Position numbers and translations under genes: made by a program. Source: Candidatus Binatia bacterium (GTDB taxonomy: Bacteria > Desulfobacterota > Binatia > Bin18). From it: a DNA stretch of 64,000 nucleotides. The stretch is taken from assembly GCA_022826945.1 (NCBI GenBank), contig JAJDTY010000073.1:372001-436000 (forward strand). The letters are read 5' to 3'. The notes below the pieces were generated by a model, which made no database searches, was not told the DNA's origin, and saw only the letters and a list, made by a program, of their open reading frames with translations. This document shows positions 30,234 through 39,348 of this stretch, in pieces (positions within the stretch are counted from its first letter, which is position 1; each line of letters starts with the position of its first letter).

Positions 30234-31640
30234 ATGTCTCATACTCACGCGGTCGTCATTGGTGGCAGCATGGCCGGCTTGTGCACCGCACGCGTACTCA
30301 GCTCGCATTTCGACAGAGTTACCGTCCTGGACCGGGATACCTGCCCTGATGGTGCGCAGGAACGTGCCGGGGTTCCGCAGAGCCGTCACGTCCATGCGCT
30401 GCTCGTGCGCGGACGGCGAGAGCTCAACCGTCTCTTTCCAGGCTTTGACACTCTGATGCTTGAGCGTGGGGCGTATGAGATTGACTTTGGCAACGACTTT
30501 GCCACGCTCCGGAACTGGGGCTGGGAGCCCCGTCGTCCCACCGGTATGCTGACGCTGTTCGCCAGTCGCTATCTGATTGAATCAACCGTCCGGGAGTTGT
30601 TTTGCAAGCTCCCCAATGTTGAGATCCGCGATCAAACGAGTGCGACCAGCCTGGGCATGGCTGCCGCTGGCCCTCCGCGTATTGATACCGTACATCTCGT
30701 ACCGCACGACGCGGGGGAACCCAGTTCGATTCAGTCTGACTTGATCGTTGACGCCAGTGGGCGGGCATCAAAAGCGCCGAGCTGGCTCCAGGAACTCGGC
30801 ATTGCGCCTCCTCCTGAGACTGTTGTGGATGCGCATACAGGCTACAGTTCGCGCTGGTATCAAGCACCGGACCATCTCCCCAAGGACTGGTGGTGGAAGG
30901 GCGTTTGGCTCGACCTGAAACTGCCGGAACACCCCCTGGCCGGCGTGCTCTTCCCGGTCGAACGCAACCGCTGGATTGTCACCCTAGCCGGCGTCTCCAA
31001 GCACTATCCGCCCAAGGACGAGGAGGAGTTTACGGCGGCGCTTTCACGACTGCGCTCTCCGGTCTTGGCTGACGCAGTACGTCTCGCCGAGCCCATCTCT
31101 TCGGTCTATGCCTACCGGAAAATGGCAAACCGATTCCGTCGGTATGAAAAATGGAAAACACGCGTGGACGGCTTTATTGCCGTCGGCGATTCCACCTGCG
31201 CGTTTAATCCGGTGTATGGACAAGGCATGACAACCGGGACCCTCTCGGCCGGCGTGCTGGACGAGTGCCTCAAAAAATACGGTCCGACGCATCCGGACCT
31301 ATCGCGACATTTCTTTAAGGCCCAGGCTCGGGTCCAGGCCGCCCCGTGGGGTCTCGCAACCGGAGCCGACTTTAGCCTGCCGACAACGGAAGGTGAACGG
31401 CCAAAAGGCGCGCGTCTTGTTGGGCCCTACATGAATGCCCTTTTCATGGCCGCTATTGAAGACATGACCCTCCGGCGTCACATCGGTGAAGTCCTTCAGA
31501 TGCTCAAGCCACCCTCCAGCTTCTTTACCCCAGCAGTTATGGGGCGCGTGGCCAAAGGCACATTCCGGCGGTGGCGGCGGCATCAATCCGAGCAGCCGGC
31601 TCCTCCGGCCATGCCACCCACGCCGATGCCCGTGGTCTAG
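30234..31640 (+). CDS. FAD-dependent oxidoreductase/monooxygenase-like protein
   Basis: The 468-residue protein has an N-terminal FAD-binding motif HAVVIGGSMAGLCTARVLS, RAGVPQSRHVHALLVRG, and a C-terminal FAD motif region GFIAVGDSTCAFNPVYGQGMTTG. This is the group-A flavoprotein layout (PHBH-like), and the VPQ-xR-H-xH segment is seen in a family of uncharacterised oxidoreductases related to polyether epoxidases. Substrate is unknown. It stands alone between secG and tRNA-Leu, preceded by a 140-base gap. Confidence 0.75.
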   Translation: MSHTHAVVIGGSMAGLCTARVLSSHFDRVTVLDRDTCPDGAQERAGVPQSRHVHALLVRGRRELNRLFPGFDTLMLERGAYEIDFGNDFATLRNWGWEPRRPTGMLTLFASRYLIESTVRELFCKLPNVEIRDQTSATSLGMAAAGPPRIDTVHLVPHDAGEPSSIQSDLIVDASGRASKAPSWLQELGIAPPPETVVDAHTGYSSRWYQAPDHLPKDWWWKGVWLDLKLPEHPLAGVLFPVERNRWIVTLAGVSKHYPPKDEEEFTAALSRLRSPVLADAVRLAEPISSVYAYRKMANRFRRYEKWKTRVDGFIAVGDSTCAFNPVYGQGMTTGTLSAGVLDECLKKYGPTHPDLSRHFFKAQARVQAAPWGLATGADFSLPTTEGERPKGARLVGPYMNALFMAAIEDMTLRRHIGEVLQMLKPPSSFFTPAVMGRVAKGTFRRWRRHQSEQPAPPAMPPTPMPVV

Positions 31641-31668
31641 CGGGGATAACCGCGCCCCCTTCCCCCCC

Positions 31669-31697
31669 TAGACCAGCTCAAAAGAGCGCGGTATTAT
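31669..31697 (+). promoter_or_regulatory. Candidate promoter of tRNA-Leu
   Basis: TAGACC (4/6 to the -35 consensus), a 17-base spacer and TATTAT (5/6 to the -10 consensus) lie about 44 bases before the mature tRNA 5' end, immediately after the FAD oxidoreductase gene. Confidence 0.45.
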
Positions 31698-31740
31698 CCT
31701 CCGTCCACATTCATCTTTATGGTGAAAGTGTCCTGTTTTC

Positions 31741-31824
31741 GCGAGGATGGCGGAACTGGTAGACGCGCTAGTTTGAGGGACTAGTGGGGTAACACCCGTG
31801 GGGGTTCAAGTCCCCCTCCTCGCA
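31741..31824 (+). tRNA. tRNA-Leu (anticodon GAG)
   Basis: The 84-base sequence folds as a class II tRNA. Acceptor arms GCGAGGA and TCCTCGC pair fully, the anticodon stem is CTAGT/ACTAG with loop TTGAGGG (anticodon GAG, reading CTC and CTT), there is a long variable arm (GGGGTAACACCC), and the T arm is GGGGG-TTCAAGT-CCCCC. The discriminator base is A and the CCA end is not encoded. Confidence 0.95.
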
Positions 31825-31918
31825 TACGCCTTACGAGCCGCAAACCGCCAAAATCAGCCTGCTTCCTCCACCCAGACGGCCAGACACCCTGAGCGGGTCT
31901 GGGCAGAGCTGGCCCTGC

Positions 31919-32131
31919 CTATTCCACCTCAAAGTGTATGATTTCCGTGAAGTCGTAATGCCGCTGATTCTTCGCCCGGTCAAGGACCGTCATTTCCTCG
32001 AGGCCCCAGATTCCGGGGGCCGAGCCGGGCGGCAGAGTGATGGTTACGCTGTGCTCAAACCACGCCAGAGAGCCGGGCGGAGCAGGTCCTGCCACTGGTG
32101 GGGACGGGAAGGAGGTGGTGCCGGCTCCCGT
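31919..32131 (-). pseudogene. C-terminal fragment of a lost gene
   Basis: This stretch is not in the track because it has no proper start. Read on the minus strand it is an open frame of 70 residues ending at a TAG, with protein-like content: SLAWFEHSVTITLPPGSAPG and GLEEMTVLDRAKNQRHYDF, ending in FTEIIHFEVE. It looks like the last beta-sandwich of a secreted or surface protein, but I cannot name the family with confidence. The frame is closed upstream by a TGA inside an insertion-sequence-like end (32131-32149), which suggests the 5' part was removed by that event. The gap between tRNA-Leu and the M16 gene holds nothing else I can support. Confidence 0.5.
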
Positions 32132-32149
32132 TCAACGTGAGACACTACC
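32131..32149 (-). repeat. Solitary mobile-element end
   Basis: On the minus strand this is GGTAGTGTCTCACGTTGAA. It matches 18 of 19 bases of the left end of the element at 60212. No partner end is visible nearby, so it appears to be a scar left by excision or recombination. It adjoins the truncated gene at 31919-32131. Confidence 0.5.
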
Positions 32150-32221
32150 CCTCCGTGCTCGCCCGTCTGATACTCCGGTCTTTCTTGACTCCCTCTCGGG
32201 GGTGTGAAACACAGGGAGGCC

Positions 32222-34828
32222 ATGTCGAACGTCTCGTGGAACCCCACAGCCGACCCGCAACAGAATCCAGATCGTCTTCTTTTTACGCTCGAAAACGGCC
32301 TTCGCGTCGCCATTCAAGAAGACCATTTTGCGCCCGTCGTCGCCATCCAGATATGGGTCAAGGCCGGCAGTGCGGATGAGACTCCCGATGTTGCCGGCGC
32401 CGCCCATGTCCACGAGCATATGCTCTTTAAGGGTACCCGGCGGCGTCCGGTCGGAGCCATCGCCACGGAAATCGAATCATCCGGTGGCAGCATTAACGCG
32501 TTTACCACTGCGGATCATACCGTCTATCATATCGTCCTCGCCTCCCGACATTTTTCAGACGGTCTCGATATTCTGACCGATGCCATCCAAAACTCGACTT
32601 TTGATCCACGCGAACTGGACAAAGAACTCCAGGTCGTGATGGAAGAATGGAAGCGCGGCGAGGATTCACCCACCACGCGAGCGGCAACCGAGCTGTTTGA
32701 GGTTGCCTATACACAGCACCCGTACGGGCGTCCAATTATTGGCTATCGTGCAACCATTGAGGCACTCAATCGCGAGCGCGTCGTGCACTTCTACCAGCGC
32801 TGGTACCATCCCAATAATATGACGGTAGTGATCGTTGGGGATATTGATCGGGAAAAAGCTCGACAAGAAGTCCAGCGGCTCTTTGACCAGACCCCCTCCG
32901 TGCAACTTCCCGCCCGTCCTCGTCCGACCGAACCGGCCCAGACCGAGCTGCGCCTCTCCGTTGTGGATATGAACGTCGAGGAGTTCTACCTCTATATGGG
33001 CTTTCCTCTCCCGCCGGCTGAACATGAAGATATTTTCGCCCTTGATCTCCTCAGCTTTATCGTGGGCGGCGGAGAAAGCTCGGCGCTCGTCCAAAAGCTC
33101 CAAGCCGAACAGGAATTGGTCAACTGGATTACGGCCAGTGCCTACACACCGGCCGATTCTGGTCTGTTCATCCTGGCGGCAGCACTGGAACAAGAAAAGA
33201 TTCGGTCAGCACTAGAACAGAGTTTGGCCCTGATCTTCCAGTACAAGCATACGCCTGTGACCCAGGCGGAACTCGACCGGGCTCGAACGAATCTCGCCAG
33301 TGATTTTGTTTACCGGCGGGAGACCGTCCAAGGCCAAGCCCGCCAACTGGGGTATTTTCTCACGGTCTTCTCTGACCCCGACTATGAGCAACGCTATCTC
33401 ACCGGCTTGGCTGCGGTTACGCCTCGGGACATTCAGCGTGTCGCGCGCCAGTACCTCTCTCCCACAAGTCTCAGCGCCATCATCCTGGGCAAGACACAGG
33501 ACACCCGTATCCCGACTGCCGAGGAACTCGCACAATTGTGCCACCACCTCGACCAACCGGCCAGCAAAGCTGGCACCCCAGCGGAAACGAACGGGGCGAA
33601 CGGCAACGCGGTGACGGCCGTTCGCCTCGATAATGGCGTTCGTCTACTGGTGAAGGAACACCACGGCATCCCGGTCATGGCGGTTCAAGCGGCAACGCTC
33701 GGTGGCCTCTTGTTTGAAGACGAACACAACGTTGGCATTAGCAATTTCATTGCCGGCATGTTGACTCGTGGCAGCCAACAATTCTCACGCCTCAGCCTAG
33801 CGGAAGCGGTTGAATCGCTAGCAGGTGGCCTAAGCGGCTTTTCCGGACGGAATAGTTTGGGCTTATCGGGCTCGTTTCTCACGACCCACGTCGATGAAGG
33901 TATTGATATTTTCCTTGAGACCTTACTCCATCCAACTTTTCCAGCCGATGAAGTAGAAAAACGTCGTCGTGAGATTTTACTGGCCCTCAAAAATCGTGAA
34001 GATGATCTCGCCCAGGTTGCTTTCGATTTGTTTTACCAAACCTTGTACGAGACGCATCCTTATCGCCTGCTTACCCTCGGCAGCGAAGCCAGCGTCAGTG
34101 CCATGACACAAGAGCAGGTTGCCGCTTACTACAAAACCCTCCTCGATCCTGAACGCTTGGTGCTGAGTGTTGTTGGCGACGTTGAGACAACGCAACTGAT
34201 TGACCGCCTGAGTGCCGGATTATCGACCCTACCCGCAGTCTCGCCCCCCTCCGCTCCCGCGCCAGAGGCTCGCCCTCTTGGTGTGCGGACCGCAACCAAG
34301 AGGGTAGAGAAACAACAGGCTCATGTGGTTCTGGGCTTTCAAGGCGTCACGCTTGACAATCCAGACCGATATGCGCTGAAAGTCCTCGATACCATCCTGT
34401 CTCGCCAAGGGGGACGGCTGTTCTATGAGGTGCGTGAACAGCGTGCCCTTGCCTATTCTGTAACCGCGTTCAGTGTTGAAGGCCTCGCCCCAGGGACGTT
34501 TGGTGTGTACTTGGGCACAGACCCTGGCCGCGTAGACGAAGCGGTAAGCGCCACACAAGCGGAGTTGGAACGCCTCCGCCAGGAGAAAGTCACGGCTGAT
34601 GAACTTGAACGAGCCAAGAAATATATGACCGGCAGCTATGAGATTTCCCTCCAATCAAATACCGCGCAATCTGAAGAATTGGCCTTTAACGAACTGTACG
34701 GTCTCGGGCATACGCATGGGCGTCGCTATCTCGACTATATCCAGCAGGTGACGGAGGCAGATGTGCAGCGCGTTGCCAATACCTACCTTAATCCAGCCGA
34801 GCAGACTCTGGTTATTGTGGGCCAATAA
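32222..34828 (+). CDS. M16-family zinc protease, two-copy (pitrilysin/PqqL-like)
   Basis: The 868-residue protein contains two M16 halves. The first has the inverted zinc motif HVHEHMLFKGT (HxxEH) and the distal glutamate region ELDKELQVVMEEWKRGED, so it is catalytic. The second half (from about residue 440, VRLDNGVRLLVKEHHGIPVMAVQAATLGG) lacks HxxEH and is structural, as in other M16 pairs. No signal peptide is evident. The track begins at a GTG six codons upstream; the ATG at 32222 is preceded by GGGAGG at only two bases, so the exact start is uncertain. prmA starts 11 bases downstream, suggesting an operon. Confidence 0.9.
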   Translation: MSNVSWNPTADPQQNPDRLLFTLENGLRVAIQEDHFAPVVAIQIWVKAGSADETPDVAGAAHVHEHMLFKGTRRRPVGAIATEIESSGGSINAFTTADHTVYHIVLASRHFSDGLDILTDAIQNSTFDPRELDKELQVVMEEWKRGEDSPTTRAATELFEVAYTQHPYGRPIIGYRATIEALNRERVVHFYQRWYHPNNMTVVIVGDIDREKARQEVQRLFDQTPSVQLPARPRPTEPAQTELRLSVVDMNVEEFYLYMGFPLPPAEHEDIFALDLLSFIVGGGESSALVQKLQAEQELVNWITASAYTPADSGLFILAAALEQEKIRSALEQSLALIFQYKHTPVTQAELDRARTNLASDFVYRRETVQGQARQLGYFLTVFSDPDYEQRYLTGLAAVTPRDIQRVARQYLSPTSLSAIILGKTQDTRIPTAEELAQLCHHLDQPASKAGTPAETNGANGNAVTAVRLDNGVRLLVKEHHGIPVMAVQAATLGGLLFEDEHNVGISNFIAGMLTRGSQQFSRLSLAEAVESLAGGLSGFSGRNSLGLSGSFLTTHVDEGIDIFLETLLHPTFPADEVEKRRREILLALKNREDDLAQVAFDLFYQTLYETHPYRLLTLGSEASVSAMTQEQVAAYYKTLLDPERLVLSVVGDVETTQLIDRLSAGLSTLPAVSPPSAPAPEARPLGVRTATKRVEKQQAHVVLGFQGVTLDNPDRYALKVLDTILSRQGGRLFYEVREQRALAYSVTAFSVEGLAPGTFGVYLGTDPGRVDEAVSATQAELERLRQEKVTADELERAKKYMTGSYEISLQSNTAQSEELAFNELYGLGHTHGRRYLDYIQQVTEADVQRVANTYLNPAEQTLVIVGQ

Positions 34829-34839
34829 GTTCATAGATT

Positions 34840-35745
34840 ATGGGCGCAGAGCGATGGCTGCGTGTTGCGGTATCTGTCCCTACTGAGGCGGTCGAGATCG
34901 TCTCCTATTTTCTGATCGAACTCGGCTCAAGCGGTATTGCTGAGGAGGAATGGAAACCAGACACGCCGCCACCAGCCTGGACGCTCGTCCAGGGATTTTT
35001 TCCCCCAGACCGGGATTCCGGAACGTTGTTGGCAAGCCTCACGAATTATCTCCAGGGTATCGCCACTGAGTATCCTACCTTGCTCACCTGCATTCCCGAG
35101 TGTGAGGTCATTACCAGCGACACCTGGCAAGACCGATGGAAAACCCATTTCCCTCCCCTCCCGGTTGGACAACGTTTACTCATTCTTCCGCCCTGGGAGG
35201 TCCGACCTGTGCAATCGAGGCGAGAGGTGATTGAGATTAATCCCAGTATGGCCTTCGGCACAGGGCATCACGCGACCACGTACACCTGTCTGGAGGTGCT
35301 CGAAGCGTTGTGTGACACGTATGGTCCTCCGGCGCGAGCCCTCGACCTGGGCACCGGCTCTGGAATTCTGGCTATTGCCTTAGCTAAACTAGGGACTCCT
35401 TCAGTCTGGGCAACAGATATCGATCCGAGCGCACGTGAGGAAGCGCAGAAGAATGCACTAGTGAACGGCGTCGCGACAGCCGTCCGCATCAGTGCCGCCA
35501 GCCTCAACGAACTTCCAGCTTATTTTCAGTTGGTCGTCGCCAACCTTTTTGCCTCAACGCTGACGGCACTCTGTCCAGCGCTCACGCAAGTACTGACGCG
35601 TTCCGGACACGCCATTTTATCCGGGATCCAGAGCGACCAGGCCGAGTCCGTGCTTCAGGCATTCAGCGCGCCAGAGTGGATGCTGGTAGAACGCTGCTCC
35701 AAAGACGACTGGACAACCCTGGTCTTGCGTCGGGACTCCGACTGA
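34840..35745 (+). CDS. prmA: Ribosomal protein L11 methyltransferase
   Basis: The 301-residue product has a N-terminal L11-binding domain and a Rossmann methyltransferase domain: the conserved INPSMAFGTGHHATTYTCLEVLE, SAM-binding ALDLGTGSGILAIALAKLG, and motif IV-like VVANLFASTLT. PrmA trimethylates L11. It is encoded between the M16 protease and rsmE with short gaps; prmA-rsmE is a common pair. Confidence 0.94.
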   Translation: MGAERWLRVAVSVPTEAVEIVSYFLIELGSSGIAEEEWKPDTPPPAWTLVQGFFPPDRDSGTLLASLTNYLQGIATEYPTLLTCIPECEVITSDTWQDRWKTHFPPLPVGQRLLILPPWEVRPVQSRREVIEINPSMAFGTGHHATTYTCLEVLEALCDTYGPPARALDLGTGSGILAIALAKLGTPSVWATDIDPSAREEAQKNALVNGVATAVRISAASLNELPAYFQLVVANLFASTLTALCPALTQVLTRSGHAILSGIQSDQAESVLQAFSAPEWMLVERCSKDDWTTLVLRRDSD

Positions 35746-35761
35746 CCGGACAGCAGGTGAT

Positions 35762-36508
35762 ATGCGGCGCTTCTCCATCCCATCCCAGGCCATCACTCAG
35801 GACCGTGCCCAGCTCAGCGGGGCGGAGTTTCATCATCTGCGTCACGTCCTGCGGCTCGGTCGTGGCGCACGCATTACCCTATACGATGAAAGAGGCGCGA
35901 CCTACCACGGTGAGATTCTCCGTATCGCGCCGACATATGCTGAGATCAGCATCACGCAACACCAGTCAGCGGCACCATCCTCTTTACACCTCACACTGGC
36001 TCAGGGCACGCTCAAAGGACGCAAAATGGACCTCGTGATTGAAAAAGCCACCGAACTCGGCGTTCATGTTATTGTGCCCCTTGTCTCAGCCTTTACAGTT
36101 GCCCGTATTCCTGACGGCAAACGGGCTGAACGGACAGCGCGCTGGCAGCATATCGCCCGTGCTGCGGCAAAACAGTCGGGCAGCCCGCCGCCCGAGATTC
36201 GCCCCCCGCAGTCTTTTCCTGAGTTCTTGCATTCTGTTCCGACTCCTTCAGGGAAGCTTATTTTCTCAGAACGAGAGCGGACGCTGCACCTCAGGGAGTT
36301 TGCCCAACACACCACTCAGTTCGACTCCCTGCATATTCTCGTTGGTCCGGAAGGCGGCTTTGCTCCTGAAGAAATCCAGCAGGCCCAGGCCGCCGGGTTT
36401 GTGTCGGTCAGTTTAGGCGCTTCGGTGCTGCGGGCTGAGACGGCGAGTATCACTGCTGTCGCCCTGTGTCAGTTTCTGTGGCGCGATATCCATTCCCCCT
36501 TGCCTTAA
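35762..36508 (+). CDS. rsmE: 16S rRNA m3U1498 methyltransferase
   Basis: This 248-residue SPOUT-family enzyme begins MRRFSIPSQ and shows HHLRHVLRLGRGARITLYD (N-terminal PUA-like part), KGRKMDLVIEKATELGVHVIVPLVS, and the SAM-knot motifs ILVGPEGGFAPEEIQQA and VSLGASVLRAETASITA. It methylates U1498 in the decoding centre. The start has AGGTGAT upstream. It follows prmA by 16 bases. Confidence 0.95.
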   Translation: MRRFSIPSQAITQDRAQLSGAEFHHLRHVLRLGRGARITLYDERGATYHGEILRIAPTYAEISITQHQSAAPSSLHLTLAQGTLKGRKMDLVIEKATELGVHVIVPLVSAFTVARIPDGKRAERTARWQHIARAAAKQSGSPPPEIRPPQSFPEFLHSVPTPSGKLIFSERERTLHLREFAQHTTQFDSLHILVGPEGGFAPEEIQQAQAAGFVSVSLGASVLRAETASITAVALCQFLWRDIHSPLP

Positions 36509-36596
36509 GCCCAATGACTGCCTAGCATGCCGCACCTGTGGACAGAGGAAATCCTTCTTCGTCTTGATGGAAGCGCGCCGGCTAAGAGGAGGCAGC

Positions 36597-37562
36597 ATGA
36601 TGCGTTTCGCCTTTATTATGGACCCGATTCAACACGTCCTGATCGACAAAGACACCACCTTTGTTTTTATGCTTGAGGCACAGGCACGTGGCCACGAGGT
36701 CTGGTATCTGGAAATGTCCGACTTGTTTATTGAACGCACGCGCGCCATGGGTCGGGCTCGCCAGATCGAACTGCGCCGGGAGCTGGACAATCATTTTACC
36801 TTTGGTGCAGAGCACACGGGCCCGTTGGGTGAGTTTGATGCGATTTTCATGCGCAAAGATCCGCCCTTTGATATTGCCTATCTGCACGCGACCCAGTTGC
36901 TCGACCTTGCCCAGAATGAGGGCGCGGTTGTCCTCAATCGTCCCGCCGGCCTACGCGCAGCGAACGAGAAACTCTACGCTCTCAACTTTCCCAGCGTCAT
37001 CCCCGTTACCTTGATCACCCACGACGCCAAGCGCCTCAAAGCCTTTCTCGATGAGCTGGGTGGAGAGATGATTATTAAGCCCATAGACGGTCATGGCGGT
37101 GCCGGTATTTTTTATGTCCGTCAGGATGATCGGAATCTGAATTCCATCCTCGAAACCCTGACTCAGGACGGGCGCGAGGCCATCATTGCCCAGCAGTATA
37201 TCCCGGAGGTCCGTCGGGGCGACAAGCGTCTTATCGCCCTGAACGGCGAGCCCATCGGTTGTACCCTGCGTGTACCCCGGGCCGATGAAAATCGGGGCAA
37301 TATCCACGTGGGTGGAACCTGCGTCAAGGCGGACATCACCGACCGCGATAAAGAGATCTGTCAAACCGTCGCCCCGTTTCTCCAGAGGGACGGGTTGTAT
37401 TTTGTCGGGCTCGACATCATTGGCGACTACCTGACCGAGGTTAATGTCACCAGCCCAACCGGTGTGCAGGAAATTGATCGGCTCAACCAGACCTGCCTGG
37501 AAGCCCAGGTTATTGACTTTGCCGAGCGGCAGGTAACAGCGCAGTCGCGTCCCCGTGCGTAA
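36597..37562 (+). CDS. gshB: Glutathione synthetase
   Basis: Starting at the ATG with AAGAGGAGG four bases upstream, the protein is MMRFAFIMDPIQHVLIDKDTTF..., of about 321 residues. It shows the bacterial GshB pattern: FMRKDPPFDIAYLHATQLLDL, RPAGLRAANEKLYALNFPSVIPVTLIT, ATP-grasp KPIDGHGGAGIFYV, QQYIPEVRRGDKRLIALNGEPIG, and GLDIIGDYLTEVNVTSPTG. It joins gamma-glutamylcysteine and glycine. A glutathione-dependent formaldehyde dehydrogenase-type gene (49019) in the same window fits a glutathione-using organism. Confidence 0.96.
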   Translation: MMRFAFIMDPIQHVLIDKDTTFVFMLEAQARGHEVWYLEMSDLFIERTRAMGRARQIELRRELDNHFTFGAEHTGPLGEFDAIFMRKDPPFDIAYLHATQLLDLAQNEGAVVLNRPAGLRAANEKLYALNFPSVIPVTLITHDAKRLKAFLDELGGEMIIKPIDGHGGAGIFYVRQDDRNLNSILETLTQDGREAIIAQQYIPEVRRGDKRLIALNGEPIGCTLRVPRADENRGNIHVGGTCVKADITDRDKEICQTVAPFLQRDGLYFVGLDIIGDYLTEVNVTSPTGVQEIDRLNQTCLEAQVIDFAERQVTAQSRPRA

Positions 37563-37572
37563 CTGACATCCA

Positions 37573-38289
37573 ATGCCGCACGACGCTCGCACTCCGACTG
37601 ACCGGGCTTGGTCGGTGCATACCCGTGAGGTCTTCTATTCCTTTCTGGCTGGAATTTTTCTGACCTCGCTGACCTTGGGGAATGTTGTCGGCATTACAAA
37701 GTTCGTCGACCTGGGCTGGTTTGTGATCCCGGCCGGGCTGTTGGCCTACCCTTTTACCTTTTTGGCCACCGACCTGATCAGCGAACTCTACGGCCGGCGA
37801 AGGGCGCAGTCCATCGTCTGGGTTGGTTTTTGCATGAATTTCTTCATGCTTTTTCTGATGTGGTTTGGTCACGTGTTGCCGGATGCCTCGGGCGTATCAG
37901 GGGCAGCCGCAACGTTTGACGCGGTGTATGCCTTTATGAAGCCGGGCGTTATTGCCTCTATGATTGCCTATCTGGTCGCCCAGTCCGTTGATGTGTATCT
38001 CTTCCATTTCTGGCAACAGCTCACCAGGGGACGACATTTATGGCTGCGTAATAACGGCTCGACCATGCTCAGCCAAATCATTGATACGTTTCTTATCTCG
38101 TCGATTCTGTATGCTTCCGGCGCGCTCGGCTCAGCCATTGATTCGCTAGACAAGCTCATCCCGCTGGCGCTGTCCTCGTATGCCTTCAAGCTCGTCTTTG
38201 CCCTGCTCGACACACCCCTGTTCTACCTGGGGGTGTATTGCCTGAGAGACCGCGTCCCGGCCATAGACGAGAGTCAGCCCGCAACATAG
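37573..38289 (+). CDS. Queuosine precursor transporter, YhhQ/VUT family
   Basis: The 238-residue membrane protein has about six hydrophobic segments and the family pattern GNVVGITKFVDLGWFVIPAGLLAYPFTFLATDLISELYGRRRAQSIVWVGF. VUT/YhhQ proteins import 7-cyano-7-deazaguanine (preQ0) or preQ1 for tRNA queuosine. It begins 10 bases after gshB. Relatives are well conserved, so the family call is firm; the substrate is by family knowledge. Confidence 0.88.
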   Translation: MPHDARTPTDRAWSVHTREVFYSFLAGIFLTSLTLGNVVGITKFVDLGWFVIPAGLLAYPFTFLATDLISELYGRRRAQSIVWVGFCMNFFMLFLMWFGHVLPDASGVSGAAATFDAVYAFMKPGVIASMIAYLVAQSVDVYLFHFWQQLTRGRHLWLRNNGSTMLSQIIDTFLISSILYASGALGSAIDSLDKLIPLALSSYAFKLVFALLDTPLFYLGVYCLRDRVPAIDESQPAT

Positions 38290-38328
38290 CCAGCACGCTC
38301 AGGCGTGCGCCGTAGCCGTATCAGCCGG

Positions 38329-39000
38329 CTATTCAGATTGCCGAGCCTCCCACTCCTCAAACCGGACCATGCGCAGACTATTGGGCGTTTCGTGGAGAAT
38401 ATAGGTGACTGGTTCGCGAAAGGTCTTAGTCCTAAACGCTTTCTGAGCCCGTTCCCACAGGTCAAGATCTTCTCCGTAGTTCAGGTCACAAAACCCACCC
38501 AGCTCGATAAAGACGGTGCGCTTTCCGAACAGCGTCCCACCGATTACACATTCGGATATGCGGATGAGTTTGGTCGGATCAAAGAAGTCGACGACCCACT
38601 GCTTGCCAGCGACCTGGACGCCGCCCTGAATCAAATCAAGGTCATGCTGACGCAACAGTTCGAGTCGCGTCTCCAAATGGGCAGGGCGATATTCGTCATC
38701 ACTATCGAGACAGGCGATGTGTTCTCCACGGGCTTCCGTAACACCACGGTTGCGTGCGGCCCCAACCCCCTGATTGGCTTGGCGGACATAGCGAATCTGG
38801 TCAGACTGTTTCTGCCACGCCGCGACAACTTCGGCCGTATTATCGGTGCTTCCATCGTCGATGACGATCAGTTCCCAGTCCGTGAATGTCTGGGCCAGTA
38901 CCGATGCAATACTCCGTGGCAATAAATCCGCTCGATCAAAAGTCGGTAGGATCACCGATATCAGTGGCGTGTTGTGTCCTGCGTCTTGTTTCCCTGACAC
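38329..39000 (-). CDS. Family 2 glycosyltransferase
   Basis: The 223-residue GT-A protein begins at a GTG with GGGGAGGGA upstream. It shows PLISVILPTFDRADLLPRSIASVLAQTFTDWELIVIDDGSTDNT, NQGVGAARNRGV, the DXD-type CLDSDDEY, and a C-terminal GEDLDLWERA acid motif. It has no membrane helices, unlike the GT2 gene at 4149, so it is a cytoplasmic transferase adding one sugar or acting in surface-glycan synthesis. It is convergent with the YhhQ gene and isolated from other sugar genes. Confidence 0.85.
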   Translation of the reverse strand: MSGKQDAGHNTPLISVILPTFDRADLLPRSIASVLAQTFTDWELIVIDDGSTDNTAEVVAAWQKQSDQIRYVRQANQGVGAARNRGVTEARGEHIACLDSDDEYRPAHLETRLELLRQHDLDLIQGGVQVAGKQWVVDFFDPTKLIRISECVIGGTLFGKRTVFIELGGFCDLNYGEDLDLWERAQKAFRTKTFREPVTYILHETPNSLRMVRFEEWEARQSE

Positions 39001-39199
39001 TGCTGCGTCCCTCCCCGCCCAACGTCACTATCACTGGATGTTGATATACCGCCCGCTAGTGGTCAAATCGTCCGTCTCTCCTCCACGCGCTATCATCACC
39101 GACTCATCAACGTCAACGGTTTAAGCCTCGCCTCTTGTACACCCGTAATAGGGCTTGCCAAGAAACTGGATTAACTGCTAAGAGGATGCCCCACTAGGT

Positions 39200-39272
<73 letters not shown>

Positions 39273-39348
39273 CATTTTCTCTTCACATCATCAGTGAAAT
39301 GAGATTGACAGCCATCCACGGCCAACCAAGCGTGTGATGAGACTCGTT

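Noticed and set aside
31934-32140. Plus-strand ORF of 68 aa between tRNA-Leu and the M16 gene
   Set aside because: It is the shadow of the minus-strand gene fragment, which reads far more like protein.
39140-39199. Promoter before tRNA-Phe (TTGCCA, 18 bases, TAAGAG)
   Set aside because: The -10 hexamer matches consensus at only three positions.
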